From assembly GCA_024663395.1 (NCBI GenBank), contig JANFAH010000002.1, forward strand, positions 4,526,001 through 4,590,000: a stretch of 64,000 nucleotides of DNA, in the 5' to 3' direction. Below, piece by piece: positions 43,109-54,365 of this stretch. The DNA is from Pisolithus tinctorius. Lineage: Eukaryota; Basidiomycota; Agaricomycetes; Boletales; Pisolithaceae. Numbering within the stretch: the first letter of the stretch is position 1; every line of letters starts with the position of its first letter. The position numbers were made by a program, and so were the translations under genes. The notes beneath the pieces were generated by a model. It saw only the letters and a list, made by a program, of their open reading frames with translations. It did not search any database and was not told the origin of the DNA.

Positions 43109-46100
43109 ATGGTACAAAGTAGGTACATTATGTGTACACAAGGAATGCCAACCCCATCAACACCCCCTGTAAGCCTGGTCTCCACCAGCCTTCCTGACCC
43201 TGGTCCTAGTGACCAACCCAGCCTTGCGCCATCTGTACCGGTCTCCAACTCCCTGGCTTGCACCCCCCTGAAGGCCCCTCTGGTTTCCCTAATCAATGCA
43301 GCCACTTTTGTGTGTGCCTGCAAACTAGAAGGGTCTGTCCAGTTCCAACTCCAGCTCTGCCCCTCAGACTCAGCTCAAGCCCAATCGGCCTCAGCTTCCC
43401 CTCCTCCAGCCTTACCCAATGTCCTGGAAGAGTACCATGATTTTGCAGATGTATTCAGCAAGACCAAGGCCTCAGCACTCCTGCCACACCAGGAGTATGA
43501 CCTGAAGATAGAGCTCGAAGAAGGAATGACCCTGCCTCTTGGCACAATCTACTCGCTGTCCCCAGTTGAGCTCCAAGCTCTCTGGACCTTCATCGATGAA
43601 AACCTCACCACCAGTTTCATTCAACCTACCTCTTCCCCCTATGCTGCACCAGTCCTTTTTGTCAAAAAGAAGGATGGCTCCCTCTGGCTCTGTGTAGACT
43701 TCTGCAGCCTCAACAAAATCACTAAGAAGGACCACTACCCACTACCACTCATCTCCAACCTCTTGGACTCACCAAGCCGAGCCAAGATCTATACTAAGAT
43801 CGATCTCCAGCATGCCTACCATCTCATCTGGATTGCCCTGGGCAATGAATGGAAGACTGCATTCCAGACTTGGTATGGATCTTTTGAGTGGTTAGTAATG
43901 CCTTTTGGCCTCACCAATGCCCCAGCCGTGTTCCAACGCTTTGTGAATACCATTTTTGCGGACATGTTGGATGTCTGCATAGTCATCTACTTAGATGACA
44001 TCCTAATCTACTCTGGAGATAAAGAGTCCCATAAGCAGCATGTCCAAGAGGTACTCTGCTGGCTTTGGCTTCACAGCCTTTATGCGAAGCCAGAGAAATG
44101 TGAGTTTCACTCAGACTTGGTTGAATACCTCAGATTCCACCTCTCCCCTGCTGGCCTCACAGTGTCAAAGGAAAAGGTCCAGACCATCTGTGACTGGCCT
44201 GAGCCTCGCAAGGTCAAGGACATTCAGTCTTTCCTCAGCTTCACAAACTTCTATTGCCAGTTTATATTTAACTACTCAGACATTGTTGTACCACTGACTT
44301 GGCTTACCCACAAGGGGGCTCCTTGGAACTTCTCTGAGGAATGCCACTGGTCATTCAATAACCTCAAGACTGCCTTCACTACTGCACTGGTCTTAACTCA
44401 CTTCATCCCTGGGGTCCCTATCACCATCGAGACCAATGCATTGGACTATGCCATCACTGGCATCCTATCTATCACCTGCGGCAATGGCCAGATACACCTG
44501 ATCACCTTCTACTCCTGGACTCTGACAGCCCTGGAATTGAATTATGATACTCACAACAAGGAATTGCTTGCAATCTTTGAAGCATTCCAGACCTGGTGCC
44601 ATTACCTTGAGGGCTCAGCCTCACCAGTCAACATTGTTACCAACCACAAGAACCTCAAGTACTTTTCTACCTCTAAGGTACTCACCTGCCACCAAGCTCA
44701 CTGGTCAGAATTCCTGTCTCAGTTCAACATGATCATTAGATTCAGACCTGGTAAGCTCGGGGCTAAGCCCAATGCCCTAACTAGACGATGGGATGTCTAC
44801 CCCAAAGAGGGGGATAGTGGCTATGCCTGAGTGAACCCACAAAACCTGAGACTGGTCTTCACCCAGGAGCAACTAGCGGTCTCCCTTTCCACCACATACC
44901 TCAAGTACCTGGTCCTACAAGCAGTTGCCCTAATGGATGTCGAGAAGTTACACAATGATATCCTGACTGCACTGCTGGACGACCCAGTCTCACAAATCCA
45001 TCTGTCTGACATGTCTGATCCCTGGTGGTCAGTAGATGACACTGGCTTCCTTCAGCTTGATGGAAGGATCTACATGCCAAACTCAAATGATCTCCACCTT
45101 AGGGTCTTGCAGCTTAAGCATGACCACCCCCTGTCCGGCCATTTTGGCCAAAACCACACACTGGAACTTATATGGCATGAGTATACCTGGCCTGGCCTCA
45201 GGACCTTCGTCAAGGACTATGTCCAGTCTTGCATGGCCTGCACTCAGGCTAAGGTTCCCTGCCATTGGCCTTATGGCCTCCTCAAGCAACTCCTGGTGCT
45301 GGAGAAGCCATGGAACTCCATCTCTGTGGATTTCATCAAGCAGCTTCCAGCCTCAACTGGCTTCACAGCCATCCTCATTGTAGTTGACCAGCTTTCCAAG
45401 CAGGCCATATTCATCCCCACCCATGACACTATCATGGCCCCAGAACTTGCCAAACTCTTCCTACTCCATGTCTTCTTGAAGCATGGAGTGCCGGCCCATG
45501 TAACCTCAGACCAAGGTTTGGAGTTTGTGTCTCATTTCTTCCAGTCACTCAGTAAGGCCTTGGATATGTGCCTACACTTCACCTTGGGCTACCACCCTGA
45601 GGGCAATGGCCAGACTGAAAGGACCAACCAGACACTGGAACAGTACCTCTGAGTCTACTGTAACTACCAACAGGACAACTGGGCTGACCTATTACCCTTG
45701 GCCAAGTTTGCTTACAATAATGCCCCTAGTGCTACTACCAGTGTTTCACCCTTTTTCGCTAATAAGGGCTACCATCCCAACATCTCAGTATACCTGGAGT
45801 GTGATCTTACCTCTGCCTGGGCTCATGATTATGCAGTCGACCTGGACTCACTGCACCAGTTCTTACACAAGGAAATGACCCTCGCACAACAGCATTATCA
45901 AGGACCAGCCAATGCCAAACACATGCTGGCTCCGGACTTCAAGGTCAGTGACCAGGTATATGTCAAAGCCAAGTACTTCTGGTCTACCCAGCCTTCCAAG
46001 AAGCTCTCAGAGAAGAACCTTGGACCATATCCGGTCATAGCTCAGGCTGGTACTCATTCATTCACACTGCACCTGCCAGACTCTATGCACACAGTCCACC

Positions 46101-46399
46101 CAGTTTTCCACATTTCCCAACTCAAGCCAGCCATCCCTAATACCATCCCGAACCGGACTCAACCACCACCTCCACCAGTTGAAGTTGATGGTGATCTAGA
46201 GTTCAAGGTGGCAGAAATCCTTGACTCTAAGGTCAACTGGCATCACCAGTGTTGGCTTCAGTACTTAGTCTGGTGGACTGGCTATGAAGGGACAGATGAA
46301 GAAACTACATGGGTACTTGCTACCACACTTGACAACATGTCTGAACTCATACAAGAATTTCATTCCCACTACCCCAGTAAACCCGGCCCATACCAATGA
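43109..46399 (+). pseudogene. pol: Ty3/gypsy element C pol, 5'-truncated (RT, RNase H, integrase, chromodomain)
   Basis: One frame throughout, broken by TGA at 44828-44830 and 45650-45652, both CGA-derivable. It begins in the protease-RT linker (LINAATFVCACKLEGSVQFQLQL). RT: LFVKKKDGSLWLCVDF, FGLTNAPAVFQRF, IYLDDILIYS. RNase H: LELNYDTHNKELLAI, TNHKNLKYF. Integrase: HPLSGHFGQNHTLE, CMACTQAK, ISVDFIKQLP, TSDQGLEFVSHF, EGNGQTERTNQTLEQYL. A chromodomain-like end follows (YLVWWTGYEGTDEETTW). Many conserved Arg positions are now Trp or Cys (SLWLCVDF, NFYCQF, ECHWSF), the missense face of CpG decay. Upstream gag and 5' LTR are absent. Confidence 0.92.
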
Positions 46400-46588
46400 G
46401 GACTGGTCTCAACTGGCCTCAACTTCTCTTCTGTTTTCTATCAGTATCTAGTTTTCCTCTGATCTCTTACTTACCTTGTTTTTCCCTGCTTGTTTCTTTT
46501 ACTTTACTGTATAACACTGGACACTGAGCACCAGACACCGGACACATGACATTTGCAGGGGATTAACGAAAGCGCTATGCTATGTACC
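46400..46588. other. Element C spacer between pol and antisense gene
   Basis: Convergent 3' ends meet here. T-rich with no frame. Confidence 0.4.
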
Positions 46589-47606
46589 CTACTCAGCCAT
46601 ACCCTCATCTTCCCCTTTGGTCTCCTCCTCTTTGTCCTTGCCATGGGTTTTCAGCCACTCAGCCTCCTCATGCAGTTCATCGGAGTCAAGCTCGGACAAG
46701 CCTGAGTCTGAGGGGGACACTGCCATCCCATACCCATAAGACTCGAGAGTGTCAGCAATGCAGCCTGAGTTTTCAACTGCAGCCTCTTGGAGCTCGAAGA
46801 GGCCTGCCAAGTTGTTGGCTATCATCCCTGCAGTGTCAATCAGCTGCTCAAGCTTCTCTTCTAAGCCTGAGGGGTACACTGTGCTGGCCTCCTTCACCCT
46901 GCTCCCACTGGCCTCAAATTTGTTGAGGTCCAGGACCTCAGTCGGCCTCGCACTTGTCTTTGCCTGTTTCTGCATACTGCACCTGGCTTCAGCATTGTCC
47001 TCATCGACCTTCCTTTTCTTACCTTTGATGGCCTTGGGACCAGCCTTGGTATCCTTCCTGTCCCCAGGCCAGTGGCACTTGCCTTTCGATTGATTGCATT
47101 GCATGCAGGCAATGTGCTTCTTGTTACTGTCTACGACAAACTTGCAGATGGTTTGGGCCCAGGCACAGCAAGTACAGCTAAAGGGGTTGTCAAGGGAGAT
47201 ATGCACAAGGTTAAAAAATCACTCACCCAGGGTCCATTACCACCCATTTCACTTCACCCCTGGCCTCACCACTAGCACCAGCCTCACTGCCCTTGCCAAC
47301 CTCAGCCTTGCATTTGCACTCAGCCTCCTGCCTCTCCTCCTCCTTGTGTGCCCTTTGCTCCTCAGCCTCCTGCACTATTCTCTCAGCCTCAGCCTTCTCC
47401 CTCTCAGCCTCAAGCCAAGCCTGCTCCTCCCACTGGGCTTGCTCAGCTACCTTTCACCTTTTCCTCTCCTTCACCTTCACCCTCATCACCTCCTCTTTGT
47501 CATCAGTGTCATACCTGATATCATCGTCAGGGACTTGGGCCCAATCAACCATGACTTGGCCTTCGTTGTTGTTGTCAGCAGCAACGATCAGTCTTGAGTC
47601 AGACAT
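46589..47606 (-). pseudogene. Antisense gene of element C: coiled-coil acidic protein with Zn2Cys6 cluster
   Basis: Lies on the opposite strand between pol and the 3' LTR. The ATG at 47606 (MSDSRLIVAADNNNEG) leads into a Glu/Ala/Lys-rich predicted coiled coil; one TGA near 47457 can come from CGA. A GT-AG intron of about 48 nt near 47188-47236 joins DPG to CTCCAWAQTICKF and on to KKHIACMQCNQSKGKC. The six cysteines follow C-X2-C-X6-C-X12-C-X2-C-X6-C, the spacing of fungal GAL4-type binuclear zinc clusters. A basic KGKKRK stretch and an acidic C-terminus (SDSGLSELDSDELHEEAEW) complete it, giving about 310 residues. It could be a DNA-binding regulator of the element or host (inference). I have the impression that similar Cys-rich hypothetical proteins are common in Agaricomycetes, which a search would settle. 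Confidence 0.7.
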
Positions 47607-47744
47607 GATGGTTAGGATGAGAAAGAAAGATGCAAAGGGCTTAGTGGGCCACAAGTATCAGTTTTTTCAAACTCAGCCAATTTTCGGACTCAGCCTGCCA
47701 CTCTCGCATGGGTCTCATGGGTTTGACCCCTAAGAGGGGGATAC

Positions 47745-48268
47745 TGTCATAGCCATGTCTCGACCCTGGCCAGACTTGGCCTTGCACTCACTTAGTCCAG
47801 CCTCAGCCTCACCAAACCTTTGTCCCCAGATGTCCTAGCATGGTGGACACTGCTTTGCAGTGTCTGTCATTTCAGTTAAGTCCTGCCTGGCCCTGTCCCC
47901 GGTCCACCTGTCCTGGTCTCTGTTGTCTTTGTCATATATTACTAATACCTGTCTTACCAATCACCTTAGCAATCTTTGTGAGACTGGCATTACCAGTCTC
48001 CATACTATAGTTACTTCTAGTATATAAGCTTGTAGATACTCAGTCTGTAGACCTCAGTCTGAAATCAACTAAGTATACTCTGATAACCCTGTCTTGGCCT
48101 CAGACTCAGACTGAGACCCATGCAAGGGAATAGCACTGTATCCTCAGTCACTAAGTCCAAACAGTCCAACCATCTGTATCCTTGACTCACTCCTGATCCC
48201 GACCCCCTCGGCCTCATGTCTGCTTCAGTCTCTGGTCCAGCCTCAACCTGGACATCCCGTACTTGACA
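47745..48268 (+). repeat. 3' LTR of gypsy C (524 bp)
   Basis: TGTCATAGCCATG...CCCGTACTTGACA, preceded by the polypurine tract taagagggggatac (47731-47744). A TATATAAG box lies at 48021-48028, and a perfect 8-bp stem with 5-nt loop (gagactgg/ccagtctc) at 47980-48000. The solo LTR at 17757-18282 is the same family in reverse. Confidence 0.92.
48021..48028 (+). promoter_or_regulatory. TATA box in LTR C, downstream of a conserved hairpin
   Basis: TATATAAG sits 21 bp after the hairpin at 47980-48000. In the solo LTR the hairpin (18025-18045) and TATA are in the same relative positions, with the stem bases changed on both sides (CCGG against CTGG/CCAG), so the pairing is kept. Confidence 0.55.
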
Positions 48269-49052
48269 ACAAAGTGAAAAGGAAAACTTGTGGTGACCTT
48301 CCAAGTGCCAAAAGGTCTCATTCTGTACCTAAGTACAGGGCTTTATAGTCTGGGCAAACCTGGAACCTAAGTAAGACAGAGTACAAGTAAGGGAAAACCA
48401 TGCAACAGCATGTACACACAAGACAGGACAGGCTGGAACAGAGGCTGAGGGTACACTACTAACAAAAAGGGAACAGAGACCATGTTAAAAGAAAGAGTCC
48501 AAAGGAAGGGGAAGTGGCCAAAGCACAGTGGCTGCAGGTATAGCATTGCACAAGAGGGAGCAAGGGTGTGGGAAGGTAGCAAGGTAGGCAGGAAGGCAGC
48601 ATGTGAACTGTGGTGGATGCGAGAGGTCTGGGAATGTAATGATGATTGCAGAATGGTCAATGATAGGGGTTTATGCATCCAAGGAATGTGGATTCCTTAC
48701 AATGTTTTTATTGAAGTCCATTACTCCAGAATTTCAGCTGAACACCTTCACTCTGTTCAGCATCCCCCATCCAGTCATCACTCACTCATCTTCTCCTGCA
48801 TAACTTGTTGATGACTTGCACCAGGAGCACCTCCACTTGAAGTCCCCCCCCCATGTTTAGGTTTTTCTGCACTCCAGGTTCTGCAGAGGCAAACCACCAC
48901 TTGCTCTACATTTGTGTTTTGTGTTGGTTTTAGTTGGTTCATACTGGCTTTCCACACTTTGACTCACAATATATCATCCTCAACAATGCTGCTCATGCTG
49001 ATGCTGCACAGGGTCACCTTGTGATCCATGTGGACAGGACCTCCTGCCTTCT
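48269..49052. other. Spacer between element C and the Plavaka remnant
   Basis: AT-richer, CpG-poor. No frame, tRNA or repeat that I can support. It may contain the degraded 5' end of the Plavaka gene. Confidence 0.35.
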
Positions 49053-52000
49053 GTGCCACCACTGCCCTTCAAACCATGCACCCAGGGTGACTGGATGCCT
49101 TTTACCAGTTGGGCACAATTTGAACTTGCTGAATTTTTGTACAAGAGTGTACAGATGTCTGCTGGCAAGACAGATATGTTGATGAATATTTTGGCCTCAC
49201 TGTACAATCACCAGGACCTGCCATTTGCATCACATGATGAGTTATACAAGTCTATTGATGCTATACCATATGGTGACTGCCCTTGGCAGTCATTTTCAGT
49301 GAAGTACTCAGGCCCATTGCCCAAGGACCCACCATCTTGGATGTTGGCAGACTATGATGTATGGTACCAAGATCTGCTAAGTCTACTTGAACAACAATTT
49401 GGAAATCCAGAATTTGCTGATGCAATCAACTATGCTGCAAAAGTGAGTTTTACTGATGTACATTGAACAATATATTAATACTAGTATCACAGGTCCTAAC
49501 AGATGAAAATGGCCAGTGTGAGGTCTGTGACCTCATGTCAGGTCAGTGGGCATGGGATCAGTCTGTGAGTCTATGCATTTGTGTCATCTTCCTTCAGTGA
49601 CAATATATATATTGTCCAGGAACTTATTGCCCAGGATCCAGATATGCATGGGGCCACATTTGCACCTATCATACTAGGCAGTGACAAGACAATGGTCAGC
49701 ATAGGCACTGGAAACATGGAATATTACCCAATATACATATCCCTTGGAAATATTCACAACTGTGTCCATTGCTCTCATGGTAGTGCCCTGTCCATTTTGG
49801 CCTTTCTGTCCATCCCCAAAAGTAAGTGGCCATCTTTTGACTAACTCCGAGGCTCATTCCAATTGCCAACATGTAGCTGGCCCCACACACAAAGATGACA
49901 TCGACTTCCACCACTTTTGCCACCAGTTATTCCACTCATCACTTGCTGCCATCTTTCAGCTGGTCAAGGACTCAATGAGCAAACCACAAGTGACACAATG
50001 CATGGATGGCCACTTCTGCTGTGTCATATATGGCCTTGGTCCTTACATCACTGATTACCCTGAGCAAGCCTTGCTCACATGTATCATGCAGGGTTGGTGT
50101 ACATGGTAAGTTATCTGCATTGCTTTTTGAGTGATGTGGCCCCTGACCATATGCAGTTGCACAGCACAAAACAGCAGTCTTGATAGTGGCAGCAGACTGC
50201 AGGCACATGCCCACAGCAAACAACTCTGTATGACAATGGACTCGCAAACCCTATGGAATGATTATGGGATTGTAGGTGGCATCAAGGTAAGCTTTATTGA
50301 TATGTTTATTTGATATTAATGGCAACTTTTTAAAGCTGTTTACAGCCCATTTTCCTTGTGTGGATATACATGAGTTGATTGCACCAGAGCTCCTCCATCA
50401 ATTAATTAAAGGGACGTTCAAGGACCACCTCATTACCTGGGTCAACAAATATCTAGAGCAGAATTACCCCAGGCAGAAAGCCTTGGAAATTATAGCTGAG
50501 ATTGACCACTGGTTTGTGTTTCACATTTGGACTTAGATCATTCACTGACAAGTAACCATTGCTCACAAAGCAGGCTTGCTGCTGTACTGCTGTTCCCTGG
50601 ACTACACCAATTCCCAGAAGGTCAAGGATTTAAGCAGTGGACTGGGGACAATTTGAAGGAATTGATGAAGGTGAGTAACCTAAAACATATTCTGATAATT
50701 GCAGGCTAAGTCAAAAGCCATCATGATAGATTTATTTGCCTGCCATTACTGGCTTGGTCCCAGATACAATGGTCCATGCTATTGCAGCCTTCCTTGAGTT
50801 CTGTTACATTGCACAAAAGTCTGTCATCACTTGTTGGAACATACTGCTGTTCTGTACAGCAAGCACTGCTTACATAATATTTCCATACATTTTAGCCACT
50901 TCATTTTTCCTTGTACCTCAGACTTTGTCCTACTTCGAAGACTGAGGTAATGTTTCTTACTGGTATTATACCCTACCTTTACTTACCAGCTTGAGTAGTT
51001 TTCACACTCTAGGTTGGTTAATAATAATATAGACTTCATCCTACTTCAAAGACTGAGTTTTCACACTCTAGTTCACCCTGCAACCTCAGTCCCTTCTCAA
51101 AATCACTGAAAGAGACCTTGACACTATCAATGATACAGTATGCCACTTCCATCTCGAGCAGGAGATTTTCAAGGAGGTTGGAGTCCATGAACATTTCTCA
51201 CTTCCTCGCCAACATGCCATGGTTCATTACCATACATTGATCAAAATGTTTGGCATACCCAATGGTATTTGTTCCTCAATCACCAAGTCTCAGCACATCA
51301 AAGTTGTGAAGGAACCATGGTGCCACTCAAATCGATATGAGGCACTCAGGCAAATGTTGCTCACAAATCAACAACTGGACAAACTGGCCACAGCATGCTT
51401 AGTATACTCACAGAAGGGTACATTGGACAGTGCTTTGGTTCCAGCAGTGAGAAGAGAAGATATTGCCACAGTGGATGGCAAGGATGGAGAGGAGGAAGAC
51501 AAGTCTCAGGCAGTTGAGGGAGACAAATCAGATTATGATGTCCAGTTAGCATGAAAGCCAGGTGAGTATGACTTGCAATGTCTGTGTTGTGCTAGCTAAC
51601 TGTCTGTGATTTCTTTTAGTACAGAATATACCTCATGCAAGCAAGCTTGTGGCTGCACACTATGGTTATCCAGAACTTGTCAAGTGCACCCAGCACTATC
51701 TATATGACCAACTCAACCCCAATGCAGGGGTGTCTGGAGACTGTGTCAGTCTTTGTCAATGTCCATCCTTTGATGGTGACATCAAGGTGTTCAACTCCAC
51801 ATCAGCCACCTACTATGCACCAAGCAATCATTCAGGATGTGGTGGAATGCACCACAATGTCATATGCTGTATGCCATGGTGGCAGGGTGGGCCAGCACAA
51901 TATGATTGCATATTGGTAGACAATGGCAGTTCAGAGAATGATCCACTCTGTGGTCTGCTTGTTGCTCATTGTTTACTCTTTTTCTCATTCAAGTTTCAGG

Positions 52001-52254
52001 GCCATTCACACTCCTGTGTTCTGGTCAAATGGTTTCCACCATTTGGTGATGCACTGGACCCCTTGACAGGAATGTGGGTCATAGTGCCAGAGGTAAATGC
52101 TGCTGGACACCATGTCCAAGCAGTCATTTCCATCAAATCCATTCTGCAAGGCATTCATCTGATTGAGTGTTTGGTGCAGATTTTTTACCCATTACATTTC
52201 ACTTCTTGCAATCTCTCAATGCATTTAATGCATACTATGTCAACAGGTATATAG
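49053..52254 (+). pseudogene. Plavaka-family (CACTA-related) transposase remnant
   Basis: Segments in order: WAQFELAEFLYKSVQMSAGK with DLLSLLEQQFGNPEF (49090-49440), an intron near 49441-49490, VLTDENGQCEVCDLMSGQWAWDQ, IILGSDKTMVSIGTGNMEYYPIYISLGNIHN (about 49660-49760), YGLGPYITDYPEQALLTCIMQGWC (about 50030-50100), HELIAPELLHQLIKGTFKDHLITWV (about 50370-50450), GLHQFPEGQGFKQWTGDNLKELMK, LPRQHAMVHYHTLIKMFGIPNG and HIKVVKEPWCHSNRYEALRQMLLTNQQL (51200-51380), and a C-terminal region to 52254. These are hallmark blocks of the fungal Plavaka transposase, a predicted DDE enzyme. Some gaps fit introns, others are stops and frame changes, so it is inactive. No N-terminal zinc finger or terminal inverted repeats were found. 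Confidence 0.85.
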
Positions 52255-52493
52255 ATCATCACTCATACACAATTTGTTAATTTGAATGAATACAATATCT
52301 GTCATGACATTCTGTGGACACTGAACAATTTTTGGCAGTCTGTGGTAGCCTGTGTGTACTGAAGAAACTGTGGCAGTCTGCAGTGGTCTGTACAGAATGT
52401 GCACACTGGCCAACAGGTCTGACAGTTTGGACAGTCAGTTGACAGTCCATGCAGATGTCACAGTTGGGGCAACAAATTGCTGATGTATCCCTG

Positions 52494-53096
52494 TCACAAC
52501 ATAAAGACAGGCCCATCAGTAATGTCATTTCATAATGTCACAACATATGGATAGGCCTGTCAATAGTAAGATGTACTGCTGTTGAAACATAAAGACAGGC
52601 CCATCACTAATATCATTTAATAGAGTCATAACATAAGGTTGGGCCCTTCAGTAGTATTATTTATATTGTTGCAACAAATGGATGGGCCCATCCACAGTAA
52701 GATGTACCTCTGATGAAACATAAAGATGGGCCTGTCAGTAATCTCATGTATAGCATCACAACATATGGACAGGCCCTTCAGTAGTATTATTTATATTGTC
52801 ACAACATATGGGTGGGCCTGGCCCCAGTAAGATGTACCCTGTCAAAACATAATGGCAGGCCCATCACTAATATCATTTAATAGAGTCACAACATATGGAT
52901 GGGCCCTTCAGTAGTATTATTTATATTGTCACAACATATGGGCAGGCCTGGCCCCAGTAAGATGTACCCTGTTGAAACATAAAGACAGGCCCATCACTAG
53001 TATCATTTAATAGAGTCACAACATATGGACAGGCCCTTCAGTAGTATTATTTATATTGTCACAGCATGTGGGAGGGCCTGGCCCTAGTAAGATGTA
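52494..53096. repeat. Tandem array: 130-bp unit built of three ~43-bp subunits
   Basis: 'cagtagtattatttatattgt' recurs near 52649, 52779, 52909 and 53039, exactly 130 bp apart. Within each unit, three subunits of about 43 bp start with (a/c)aacata..gg..ggcc. Later units are closer to each other than to the first. The array lies just downstream of the Plavaka gene, where CACTA-type elements often have subterminal repeats. Confidence 0.85.
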
Positions 53097-53244
53097 ATAG
53101 TCTGCCTACCATGAATACCAGTAACAACAACAATAACCATACTGATGATATTGACCAAGAGACACTAGGGGGTCTGGATTCTGCCTGCAGTCCCATCAAG
53201 TTGATAAACAGACTACCTGGAGACCCACCTCATCCCTTTTTGTA
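53097..53244 (+). other. Short unassigned open stretch before the MITE
   Basis: An ATG at 53111 opens MNTSNNNNNHTDDIDQETL and stays open into the MITE. It may be a fragment of a host exon truncated by the insertion, but nothing else supports it. Confidence 0.2.
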
Positions 53245-53679
53245 CATCAGGAAAATAACACTTTACTATTTTTGACTTTTTGTGACTAATGTGACTTTTT
53301 GGGAAGGAATCTACTATCATTACCCATGTCCTGCAGGTATGGCTGCACTTTTCTTGCTGATTTTGGTCTTGTTCAAACCACCTAATTCAGAGCTTTCAGT
53401 AGATACCACATACATTCAAATTGATGGAGGTTCCAAAGAGATATTGTGATTTTTCTCTCAGACAGTGTGCATCACACCAATGGCTCAATATCTCTGAATT
53501 TTCAGACATTTTCTAGTCTTCTTGGTTTAGATATATCATCACTTCATTGTCTCAATAGATTCTGTTCTCTTTTCATTCTTCAAAATGCTGTATATGGTCA
53601 AAAAAAAAGTACAGATAGTAGGTTCCTTCCCAAAAAGTCACAAAAAGGTCAAAAATAGTAAAGTGTTAATTTCCTGATG
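53245..53679. mobile_element. MITE, 435 bp, with ~75-bp terminal inverted repeats
   Basis: Left end CATCAGGAAAATAACACTTT (53245) and right end the inverse of CATCAGGAAATTAACACTTT (53679). The inverted match runs on through 'actatttttgac', 'gactttttgggaaggaa(t/c)ctactat'. The interior is AT-rich and non-coding. Target duplication is unclear; TA stands before the left end and one base after the right end. It marks the border between the CpG-poor repeat block and the CpG-rich genes. Confidence 0.75.
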
Positions 53680-53716
53680 CTATGGACTGCTCGGGATCAG
53701 TCGGTTGTCTCCTCTC

Positions 53717-54365
53717 ATGGAGGCCATGGATTCTGTTTCGCTGTCGAAGTCTTCCTCTGAGACTCCCGAGCAACTTTGTGACCTGGTCGTTACGTCTGCG
53801 TATTTACCCAGTTACCCATTTTCGCCCCCGGTGGCGCTGAATTTTGCGGTGCGGTCCGTGACAGTGAAACACAAAGACGCATGCCTATGAACCCGCGAGC
53901 AAAAGATGGAGCAAGAGGAACGTTCGGTTTCGAAGTGGTCCCGCGGGTGTATCCCCATTGCGAGCACCTTTGATCCCGGCCGATGTGGAAAACATGTCGC
54001 CATCACTGACTCGTACGAACGACAACGAGAACGAGCCTTCCGCTTCTGCGACATTCGGTGAGACTCCTGGTTATTCCCGACTTCTTGCATCAATATCCCG
54101 CTCTCCGAGAGCGTTGCCTACCCCGAATGATCACCTTGATGCCACCACGAGACTTGGCATCCAATCTACGACTCCACTTCCTGATACTCCCACTACAGCC
54201 GTAACCTATTTGAGGAATTTCTCCCATAATGAGGCTTCTTTTCTAACACTGGCCCCCGACAGACTAGAGGAAACCCTCGCCAATGCAACACCGGATTGTT
54301 TCTGTTTGGACTGCGAAAAGTTTTACAATGAGAATGGCGGATGGTCAGTACGACCACTTCCCAGG
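53717..54365 (+). CDS. Hypothetical protein, exon structure unresolved
   Basis: The ATG at 53717 (MEAMDSVSLSKSSSETPEQ) opens a short exon ending near 53870. A second, longer open frame from about 53900 gives a Ser/Thr/Pro-rich region (SPSLTRTNDNENEPSASATFGETPGYS), then LRNFSHNEASFLTLAPDRLEETLANATPDCFCLDCEKFYNENGGWSVRPLPR, ending at a GTAAGA donor (54366). The next AG (54392) would leave an intron of only 27 nt, after which the frame continues for 24 codons (FKLKSVIVQKLVL). CpG content and codon look are those of the host genes to the right. The family is not recognised; it may be truncated by the repeats to its left. Confidence 0.35.
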
